Positions 34,507 through 41,670 of a stretch of DNA of 64,000 nucleotides are shown piece by piece; position 1 is the stretch's first letter, and each line of letters opens with the position of its first letter. The notes under the pieces were generated by a model. That model was not told the origin of the DNA. It was given only the letters and a program-made list of their open reading frames with translations, and did no database searches. The DNA lies in assembly GCA_048264105.1 (NCBI GenBank), contig JBLXDJ010000004.1:310001-374000 (forward strand). The letters run 5' to 3'. The position numbers and the translations under genes were made by a program. The DNA is from Oceanospirillum sp048264105 (lineage in GTDB: Bacteria > Pseudomonadota > Gammaproteobacteria > Pseudomonadales > Halomonadaceae).

Positions 34507-36651
34507 ATGTTCACATCTGCAATGCGTAACCTTTCATCCGGTGTGATGTTAGGCCTGATCGGAACGGTACTGTCGTTATCGTTTGCGTCGTTACTTTTTG
34601 GTGGTGGCACTTATAGCCAGTTTCAGTCGGGTATTACCACGCTGTTAATGACAGCGGTAATTGCCACACTGGTTATAGGTTTATTCAGTTCCCGAGTCGG
34701 GATGGCAGCGATCCCTTTGCCCAGTGCTGTCGCAATGACGGCAGCTCTGATTGCAGAGCAGACGATTGCTCAGCAGGATATCCGCCTGGTCATGATCTGC
34801 GGCACTCTTTTAGCGGCACTGGTTATGATCCTGTTGGGGCAGGCACGTCTGGGGCGTGTGATCCGTTACCTTCCTTTGCCGGTTCTGGCGGGCTTTCTTG
34901 CCGGTGTAGGCTGGCTGTTTTTCAGCGGTGGTTTGCGTCTGGTTCAGCCTGAGCTTCTCAGTCTTGATCTGGTCATGAATCCCTCGGTATGGCTGGTATT
35001 GCTCTTTGGTGGTTTGCTGTTTTTTGCCCAGAAAAAGTTGGGCGGTTCTATGGTTCTGCCTACCGGTTTTCTGGTTCTGGTTTTTCTCTTTAACCTGTTG
35101 GGTGCGGGTTTTCCTGAGTGGTCGGGGAGCTGGTTCTTTGATGGCCGTACGGTGTCCTTCTTTTCCATGAACTGGCTACCACAATACGACCGGATTTCGG
35201 TGTCTGATGCGATTGATCTGCCCTGGGGCGGTATTCTGACGCTGGCGCTGATTAGTGTCTTTTCCATGTTGCTGCAGGCCACCTCGCTTGAGCTTGCTGT
35301 CGGTGAAACTGTCGATCTGGATCACGAGCTTAAAGTGGCTTCCGGTGCCAACCTGCTGACCGGTCTGTTGGGTGGCTCGGTGGCGTCTCTTTCTCTTAGC
35401 CAAACCTCGCTGAATCAGCAGATGGGCGGTGAAGGTAAAGCACCGGTGATCATTGCAGCACTCGTGCTGATGCTGTTCTGTCTGGCAGGTAGCTCCGTAT
35501 GGGCATATCTGCCGCTGCCAGCGGTTGCCGTGGTGCTGGTTTATCAGGGGCTGGTCTTTATGGATCAGTGGTTGTATCAGTCCCGTACACGCTTTGGCGC
35601 AATGGATTATCAGATTATCGCCCTGATTTTTGCGGTGATTATTCTGAGCGGTTTCCTGCCAGCGGTGCTTCTGGGTACGCTGATTACCATCCTGATGTTT
35701 GTGCGTCAGTACAGTCGTCTGCGGGTTATTCACCATAATACCGATGCGTCCACACTGCGCAGCCGTGTTGAGCGTCCGTTACGTCATAAGAAAGCGCTGG
35801 AAAAATACGGTGATCGGGTTCGGGTTGTGCGTCTGAAAGGCTTCCTCTTCTTCGGTACGGCTTATACCCTGCTTGAAGAACTGAAAACCATGCTTCAGCC
35901 GCCCTGTGTCTTCATGATTCTGGATTTCTCCAGAGTCAGCGGTACAGACTCCTCAACGGCAAATGCTCTTCTGCGTCTGCATCAGGCTTGTGTGCAGAAG
36001 AAGATTATTCTGATTCTGACCGCCGTGCCTTATGAGCTGAAACAACTGCTGGACGCTTCAGATCTGCAGATGATTGAAGATGGTGAAGAGACCCGTCTGA
36101 CAACCCGCGGTCTGATGGATACCGCTGCGTTGTTCGTCAATTGGGATCGGGCTCTTGAATGGTGCGAAAACGAGCTGATCAGCCGTCTGCCGACAACTGA
36201 ATCCGGCGAATATACTCTGGAGTCGGTGCTTAAGGAGCGACTGGATCTGCTGCCGTACGAGGTGGTTCATCTGGTGCGTTACTTTGAGCCGGTTGAGGCC
36301 AAAGCCGGTGAGACCTTTATAAAGCAGGGTGATAAAGCCGATTCTCTGTACCTGATTACCAAAGGTAAGGTCGATATTGAACTGGAGATCGGTGAAGAGA
36401 ACCGTCAGCGTCTCAAAACCATGATGCCGGGTACAATCATCGGCGAGATGGGGGTTTATACCGGTGGTATCCGAACCGCATCGGCAACCGCCGTTGTGGA
36501 TACTCAGTTGATGCGGCTGAGCGCCAAATCACTGCAGGAGATGGAAAGCCATAACCAGCTGATGGCAGTACGTCTGCACCGTTTTGTGGTGATGCTGCTG
36601 ACCCAGCGACTGAGTGACTCGAACAAGGTTCTGGAAGAGTTGTTCGATTAA
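34507..36651 (+). CDS. SulP-family anion transporter with STAS and cyclic-nucleotide-binding domains
   Basis: About 714 residues from the ATG at 34507, which follows AGGGAA; a TTG at 34462 is less likely. The first about 410 residues are hydrophobic with 10 or more membrane helices and SulP features (PLPSAVAMTAAL, GGSVASLSLSQTSLNQQMGG). A STAS domain follows (about 450-560, FMILDFSRVSGTDSSTANALL). The last about 140 residues are a cNMP-binding domain (GETFIKQGDKADSLYLITKGKVDIE, MMPGTIIGEMGVYTGGIRTASATA), with the GEMG-type phosphate-binding loop and Arg present. SulP members move sulfate, bicarbonate or organic anions; the substrate here is unknown. Gating by cAMP from the divergent cyclase is a reasonable inference. 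Confidence 0.9.
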   Translation: MFTSAMRNLSSGVMLGLIGTVLSLSFASLLFGGGTYSQFQSGITTLLMTAVIATLVIGLFSSRVGMAAIPLPSAVAMTAALIAEQTIAQQDIRLVMICGTLLAALVMILLGQARLGRVIRYLPLPVLAGFLAGVGWLFFSGGLRLVQPELLSLDLVMNPSVWLVLLFGGLLFFAQKKLGGSMVLPTGFLVLVFLFNLLGAGFPEWSGSWFFDGRTVSFFSMNWLPQYDRISVSDAIDLPWGGILTLALISVFSMLLQATSLELAVGETVDLDHELKVASGANLLTGLLGGSVASLSLSQTSLNQQMGGEGKAPVIIAALVLMLFCLAGSSVWAYLPLPAVAVVLVYQGLVFMDQWLYQSRTRFGAMDYQIIALIFAVIILSGFLPAVLLGTLITILMFVRQYSRLRVIHHNTDASTLRSRVERPLRHKKALEKYGDRVRVVRLKGFLFFGTAYTLLEELKTMLQPPCVFMILDFSRVSGTDSSTANALLRLHQACVQKKIILILTAVPYELKQLLDASDLQMIEDGEETRLTTRGLMDTAALFVNWDRALEWCENELISRLPTTESGEYTLESVLKERLDLLPYEVVHLVRYFEPVEAKAGETFIKQGDKADSLYLITKGKVDIELEIGEENRQRLKTMMPGTIIGEMGVYTGGIRTASATAVVDTQLMRLSAKSLQEMESHNQLMAVRLHRFVVMLLTQRLSDSNKVLEELFD

Positions 36652-36672
36652 CCATCGTCGATTGCTGGATAA

Positions 36673-36710
36673 AAAACGGGTCGGTTACTGATCAGTAACC
36701 GGCCCGTTTT
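36673..36710. terminator. Bidirectional terminator
   Basis: AAAACGGG TC GGTTACT (36673-36689) pairs with AGTAACC GG CCCGTTTT (36694-36710) around a GATC loop. It serves the SulP gene on the plus strand and could also stop minus-strand transcripts leaving the DUF3540 gene at 36748. Confidence 0.85.
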
Positions 36711-36747
36711 GCTTATAAGCCTTTACGCCTTCCTGCTTGTTTCCGGG

Positions 36748-37422
36748 TTAACCCATGTGGATTCGCTTACCGTCTACCTGCACATCTTTTCGGGCCTTGA
36801 TGATCGTGTGTTCGGCACGAAGAGAGGCAGTTTTGTCGACCTGTTGAATAAGCGTGCCAGCCTGTTGCATATCTTGTTGTTCTACTTTTCGGTCGCTGCG
36901 GGTGAAACGCTGGCGGAAGCTATTCGCTTTTTGCTCTGCCCAGTCGCTCACCCAGGACAGTTTAGTAAACCGCCCTTTGAATTCTGAGATTTGTGCGACA
37001 AAATCAAGAATCCGAACCCTGCTTTTAAGGGCTGCGATGCTCAGATCTGCTGTTGTCACAGATGTTTTGCCTGCGCTATTTATGGATAGCTCTGTTTGAC
37101 TTTCCAGCGATATTTTCTCGGGACTATTTAGCTCAACACCCTGAGGGAAGTTCTGTTTTGCAGGGCTTTGACCTGGACGTGTCAGGATATCAGTCACAAA
37201 ATAGCCAGCTTCGGAATCTGCCAGCAAAATGGTGTCGCCCTGCTCGGGTTGTGTGTGACAGCTGAAGGCGACCTGGGCTTTGATCATCCCTATCGAAGAT
37301 TTCAACATTAACTGAGACACGTCCGAAGAGACTGAAACCACCTCGGCGGTCATCAGTTTATTACCCCGTAATAATGCTGCTGGTATTTGATTGGTTGAAC
37401 GTTTTTCTGTGTTTGTGGACAT
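36748..37422 (-). CDS. DUF3540 family T6SS-associated protein
   Basis: A 224-residue protein recognised as DUF3540-like. It has an N-terminal beta-rich part with QVAFSCHTQPEQGDTILLADSEAGYFVTDIL, a middle with repeated short strands (SLESQTELSINSAGKTSVTT), and the ending KDVQVDGKRIHMG. The repeated-strand middle resembles the needle-like C-terminal part of VgrG. The family occurs beside DUF2169, pentapeptide and DUF4150 genes in T6SS spike modules; its function is not established. It is the last gene of the minus-strand spike operon, five bases after the DUF4150 gene. Confidence 0.82.
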   Translation of the reverse strand: MSTNTEKRSTNQIPAALLRGNKLMTAEVVSVSSDVSQLMLKSSIGMIKAQVAFSCHTQPEQGDTILLADSEAGYFVTDILTRPGQSPAKQNFPQGVELNSPEKISLESQTELSINSAGKTSVTTADLSIAALKSRVRILDFVAQISEFKGRFTKLSWVSDWAEQKANSFRQRFTRSDRKVEQQDMQQAGTLIQQVDKTASLRAEHTIIKARKDVQVDGKRIHMG

Positions 37423-37427
37423 GTTGA

Positions 37428-37838
37428 TTAACCCATTAGCATTACTTTTGATTGCGCTGGTTTGATCGTTGTTCCCGGAGGGCCATTCTGAGGTGCGCCA
37501 TTCTGACCGGTCATAGCGCTGAGTTTAGTGGCGGGTTGTCCCTGTACCATCACTTTCATGCTGCCCATCATGTGTCGGCATTCGCTCATGATTTTGCTTG
37601 ATATCAGCCCCCCGGCAACTCCCGGAGTATCACCCATGCTTAAAGGCACCAACGTTTTCAGTGAGTGTGCCGGCATGTTCATCATCATGACCTTGGTTGA
37701 CGCTGTGCCGGGATTCGCCATCATGCTGTTGGCCTGATTCGGGAAGGGCATCGGTATAGGTGGTGCTGGTGGTGCCGGAACTTTACATACATCCGGCATC
37801 ATCATGCTCATTGCGCCTTGTTGGTTATTGGCAAACAT
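37428..37838 (-). CDS. DUF4150 PAAR-like spike-tip protein
   Basis: About 136 residues from the ATG at 37838, preceded by a strong GAGGGGTAATA ribosome site. DUF4150 proteins are PAAR-like and are thought to cap the VgrG spike. Typical features are the start MFANNQQGAMSMMMPDVCKVPAP, a Pro-rich PPAPPIPMPFPNQA segment, several Met-rich strands and KVMLMG at the end. It has no C-terminal toxin extension, so it is a bare tip. Neighbours (DUF2169, pentapeptide proteins, DUF3540) fit the usual module. Confidence 0.87.
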   Translation of the reverse strand: MFANNQQGAMSMMMPDVCKVPAPPAPPIPMPFPNQANSMMANPGTASTKVMMMNMPAHSLKTLVPLSMGDTPGVAGGLISSKIMSECRHMMGSMKVMVQGQPATKLSAMTGQNGAPQNGPPGTTIKPAQSKVMLMG

Positions 37839-37887
37839 TATATTACCCCTCAAAACAATGGGTTATCCGGGTTCGATAGAGCAAGGG

Positions 37888-38994
37888 TTATGGTCGTGGC
37901 GGTGGTTTAGACCAAATCTCAGCTTTTAAACGTTTTTCATCAGTGGGTAAGGCATCATTTCTGTTACTGCCTTGCCAGTCGGTGTCTTCTTCCTGGATAT
38001 TGTGCAGATTACAGCGGGTCATCTCGCAGCCTGAGATAATTGCTTGCTGTAGCTGCGCATGGCTTAGGTCAGCATAGCTTAACCTGGAGCCAGCTAAATT
38101 GGCTTTTACCAATTCTGTATTGGGTAGCTGGCTCATCTCAAGATTGCATTTTTTAAGGCTACTGCTGTTCAGTTGAGCTCCCTGGAAACTAGCCTGATCC
38201 AATAGTGCCTGATTAATCTCGCTATTGTTCAGCTCGCAATTGGCGGCCAGCAAACCTGTTCCCTGAATGCGATTGAGTTGGCTGTTATTCATTTGGCAGC
38301 CTGAAAAGTTCGTCTGCAGGCAATGAGCGTCATTGGCTATGAGGTTGTTCAGTGGGCAGCCCATAAACTGGGTCATCGACAAGTCCCGCCCTGAAAGATC
38401 CAGCCCGGTTAAATCTGTTTCCGCAATGAGGAGTTTAGACAACACCTGTTCTGAAAAGGGAAACGGATTAAGCGTGCATTGATAAATGTTCAGTCGTTCT
38501 GTATGCCCGTTCTGACTGAAGCATTGATCCCATGTGCAGCTAAAGAAAGTACTGTGTTCATACCGGCAGGTATCAAATCGACAACTCTGCAGAGTATTGT
38601 GCTCAAAGTTTGTGTGCAGCAGGTTTATTTGGCTAAAGACGCAGTTTTGCCATGTGCATTCCAAAAACTGGTTTTGGCTGAAGTCCGAGTCGGATATTGA
38701 ACACGCCTCAAATGAGCAACTTTGCCATTGACTGGATTCGGTGTCGACGAAGCTAAAGCGGCAGTTATTGAATCGACAATGATAAAAAACCGACTGCCTG
38801 AAGTCTGTTTTCTCAAACGAGCAGTTTTCAAATGTGCAGTCGCTAAAACGACCTACAGCAAGGTCAATCTCTTTAAAGACCGTTTCTTTGAAATTCTGCT
38901 GATTAATCTCTTCGTCGGACTTAATCTGATATTGCAGGGCATCTGGCGAGGGCTGGTTGGCTGCGGCAGATTGATTAGAGTCGGAGGGGGTCAT
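37888..38994 (-). CDS. Pentapeptide-repeat protein of the T6SS spike module (second)
   Basis: About 368 residues built almost entirely of pentapeptide-like repeats, which fold as a right-handed four-sided beta-helix. Two repeat blocks are visible: a Cys/Phe-rich one (CRFNNCRFSFVD, CSFEACSISDSDFSQ) at about 45-170 and an Asn/Leu-rich A(D/N)LXX one (KANLAGSRLSYADLSHAQLQQA) toward the C-terminus. The ATG at 38994 overlaps the preceding gene's stop (ATGA). It is paralogous to the gene upstream. Whether it is cargo, adaptor or structural is unknown; no catalytic domain is attached. Confidence 0.88.
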   Translation of the reverse strand: MTPSDSNQSAAANQPSPDALQYQIKSDEEINQQNFKETVFKEIDLAVGRFSDCTFENCSFEKTDFRQSVFYHCRFNNCRFSFVDTESSQWQSCSFEACSISDSDFSQNQFLECTWQNCVFSQINLLHTNFEHNTLQSCRFDTCRYEHSTFFSCTWDQCFSQNGHTERLNIYQCTLNPFPFSEQVLSKLLIAETDLTGLDLSGRDLSMTQFMGCPLNNLIANDAHCLQTNFSGCQMNNSQLNRIQGTGLLAANCELNNSEINQALLDQASFQGAQLNSSSLKKCNLEMSQLPNTELVKANLAGSRLSYADLSHAQLQQAIISGCEMTRCNLHNIQEEDTDWQGSNRNDALPTDEKRLKAEIWSKPPPRP

Positions 38995-39917
38995 GATGGT
39001 TGCCACTCTTCGATCTGGGTCTGTTCAAGGTTTGATTTTTTAAAATGGGTTTCGCCAAAGGTTGCCAGGTAAAAATCAGCACTGTAGAGGTTGCAGGCTT
39101 CAAAATCAGCCTTCCTGAGGTCTGCTTCTAGCCAAAGGCTATAGATCAGCTGGCTGCCATAGAAATCTGCTTCAGCACAATTCGCCCTGACCCAGACTGT
39201 TCTTTCCCCGTTAACCCGGTTGAGCAGTGCTTTCTGTAGATTGGCCCCGGAGAAATTGGCATTACTTAACTCGGTCTCATTCAGGCTGGCTTGGGCCAGG
39301 TTTGCTTCTGCAAAGCTGGCGTTGGCAAGGTAAGCCTGATCAAATGCGGCGGATGTCAGTTGTGATCCGGCTAAAAAACGGGCGTTATCAAGGTTTGCTT
39401 TTACGCAGTTCAGCTCAGTCATTTGGCAGTCAAGCCAGCTGCTGCGAGGGGCTTCAAGATTTTGATGGCTGCATTGTTCAAAAAGACATTCCATTGATGT
39501 TGTATCGGAAAAGTCAGATGAATAACTCTGCCATTTTCGGGTTGTCATTTGGCTGAAGTTGGCACTTTTGAAGCTGTCTTCAGTACAGCTGAATTCTTCT
39601 ATCGTGCCATTCATCCATTCTGTGGCGTCCCACTGATTTTGCTCACTTTGACAGTGCTTCAGCGTTGTTTCTATAAACAGGCTGTCATTGAACAGGCTGT
39701 TTTTAAAATCGCAATTAAGGAGCTGGCACTGGCTCCATTGGCTGCCAGGCAGTTGGCAGTTTTCAAATGTGCACTGATCAAACGTGCAGTTAAAGAAACT
39801 CCAGCCCGATAAGTCGAGACTATCAAAGTTAATTTGTTTGCCTGGGGCGTCTTCAAGGATGCCTTCCTGCGGCAGGGTTCCGCTTTGGGCGTGTTCAATA
39901 AAACTGTTCAGATTCAT
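38991..39917 (-). CDS. Pentapeptide-repeat protein of the T6SS spike module (first)
   Basis: A 308-residue protein with the same two-part repeat pattern as its downstream paralogue: a Cys-rich block (FNCTFDQCTFENCQLPGSQWSQC) and an A(N/D)LXX block (ASFAEANLAQASLNETELSNANFSGANL core). It starts two bases after the DUF2169 stop, and its stop overlaps the next start. Tandem pentapeptide genes behind DUF2169 are a recurring feature of T6SS spike modules, but their action is not known to me. Confidence 0.88.
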   Translation of the reverse strand: MNLNSFIEHAQSGTLPQEGILEDAPGKQINFDSLDLSGWSFFNCTFDQCTFENCQLPGSQWSQCQLLNCDFKNSLFNDSLFIETTLKHCQSEQNQWDATEWMNGTIEEFSCTEDSFKSANFSQMTTRKWQSYSSDFSDTTSMECLFEQCSHQNLEAPRSSWLDCQMTELNCVKANLDNARFLAGSQLTSAAFDQAYLANASFAEANLAQASLNETELSNANFSGANLQKALLNRVNGERTVWVRANCAEADFYGSQLIYSLWLEADLRKADFEACNLYSADFYLATFGETHFKKSNLEQTQIEEWQPS

Positions 39918-39919
39918 GA

Positions 39920-41668
39920 TTACCCGGAGATCCCTTTCAATAACTGTATGATCGCTTTTGATCCAATGTCGCTGGGTTGGTCCAGCTCGCTTTTATCACC
40001 TGGGTAAACTTCGTATAGCTTGGCCAGTTCTTCTGTTACCCGGTTGAGCTGATCTTCAACCAGAGGCTCCAGTATATTGAAATCTGCAGTTTGTCCGGGT
40101 TTTGCCAATGTCCGGGCAACTTCTCCATCAATAGCGGGGTTCCCACTTTTGGGCATATTTTTACTGGCTGTATCAGCCTCCTGTCCGGCGCGATCAAGCT
40201 GTTCTTTTATTACCGGGTCAGTCTCAATATTATCAGGGTCAGCCTGTGGCTGATCGGGGAATAGCTGAGCCAACATTTGATTGATGAGAATGGGGACTTG
40301 CTCAGGTGGTGCCTGCATCAGGTCGTTGAGTTGTTGGTCGGTAAAGCCCATCGCTTCAAGTTGTGTTTTTAATGCATTAGCAGCTTGCTCTGCCTGAGCG
40401 GTAGTGATCTCGGGAGTTGAAGAGGAGCTGGGGCTTGAACTGTCAGCTCCGCTGTCTGTTGCCGTTGCTGAAGTGCTTTCATTATCGGCTGATTTTGCAG
40501 CGGCGGCTGCCATCTTCGCAGCAAGCCCCCCAGCCGCAGCCAAAGCCGCGAGTGTTGCAGGTCCTGGCGGGGCAATATCTGGCTTTCCTTCTACCGGTAG
40601 CGTTAGCGCAGATAAAGGCTCTTTAACACTCGATGGTCGCATAGGCGCATAATTCAGGATGTCATCATCAGAGATGTCATCGCTCTGGCGAAGCGCCAGA
40701 TGCTGCTGATAATGATCGGTTTTTTTCGACTCACGAGGGTTTTCGTAAGCACCCAAAAGCACTTCAACTTCACCGCCATCGATTGAATTTATGGGGAGTT
40801 CGGTTCGCGCAATAATCACCTGCATATTGATATCGGGCAGTAAAATAAGTGTATCCGGTTGGCAATTATGAAGCTCTGTTTGTCCGTTGATAACTGAGAG
40901 TAATTGAAATTGATACTCCGGCACGGTTCCGATAATTGTGCGCTTGGTGGGGTGCATGTTTTCCAGAAGAATAGCTTCTCCACCCTGAATATAAGATTCA
41001 AACCACTGATCATCAGCTGCTTGCATAAAGAAATCTGGGTTAAGGTCTCGGGCCAGGAAAGGTGCATCGTTTTCCTGCCAGAGTTCATCGTAAGTGCCCC
41101 AAAGTTTTTTTCGGGGCATCCAATCAACTGATGAGGCATTTAAACCTGCAGGCTTAGGCTTTTGCCTTTTCTTTGTCAGAAGTTGTTCCGGGTATTCCAG
41201 TTGTGGCATAGGCTCATCAGGCTTCAGGTTAAAACCTTTGCCAATAGGGTTTCTGTCGTCCTCTTCACCTCCAAAACCATGCTCGTAAGTAAGAGGGAGC
41301 TTGCTGAAAGGTTCTGGAGTTGTGGGTGTCAGTAAATTTCTCCAGAGCCGTTCACCGGTTACCACGAGTTGTTTGTCGATGTTACCGGCTTTTAAGCGCA
41401 CTCTATCAGCAGTAATTGCATAGCCATCCGGTGCATAATAGCTGCCGTATACGAGGACTTCGCCGCGAGGTTTGAGGTAGCCAAGATCAAAGCATTCAGC
41501 CTTGGGGATGACGTCCATGATGCCATTCCATGCATCCTGGGTTGAATATGGCAGGTGACTGTCGATCGGGGTTGCCAGAATCAGGCTGACCGCAAGGCGT
41601 TGTTGTCCTTTCCAGCCGTAGGGGAGGGTCTGAATCGTTATTTCCGGTGGTGCGATCAGTTGCGTCAT
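39920..41668 (-). CDS. DUF2169 family T6SS adaptor-like protein
   Basis: This 582-residue protein has an N-terminal DUF2169 domain (about 20-330) with KPRGEVLVYGSYYAPDG, GERLWR and YEHGFGGEED, all typical. The C-terminal part (about 370-582) is low-complexity Ala/Ser-rich, then helical. DUF2169 proteins accompany VgrG and pentapeptide or PAAR-like partners and are thought to help load effectors. It starts two bases after vgrG. The Ala/Ser-rich segment (AALAAAGGLAAKMAAAAAKS core) is a likely flexible linker. Confidence 0.88.
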   Translation of the reverse strand: MTQLIAPPEITIQTLPYGWKGQQRLAVSLILATPIDSHLPYSTQDAWNGIMDVIPKAECFDLGYLKPRGEVLVYGSYYAPDGYAITADRVRLKAGNIDKQLVVTGERLWRNLLTPTTPEPFSKLPLTYEHGFGGEEDDRNPIGKGFNLKPDEPMPQLEYPEQLLTKKRQKPKPAGLNASSVDWMPRKKLWGTYDELWQENDAPFLARDLNPDFFMQAADDQWFESYIQGGEAILLENMHPTKRTIIGTVPEYQFQLLSVINGQTELHNCQPDTLILLPDINMQVIIARTELPINSIDGGEVEVLLGAYENPRESKKTDHYQQHLALRQSDDISDDDILNYAPMRPSSVKEPLSALTLPVEGKPDIAPPGPATLAALAAAGGLAAKMAAAAAKSADNESTSATATDSGADSSSPSSSSTPEITTAQAEQAANALKTQLEAMGFTDQQLNDLMQAPPEQVPILINQMLAQLFPDQPQADPDNIETDPVIKEQLDRAGQEADTASKNMPKSGNPAIDGEVARTLAKPGQTADFNILEPLVEDQLNRVTEELAKLYEVYPGDKSELDQPSDIGSKAIIQLLKGISG

Positions 41669-41670
41669 AA

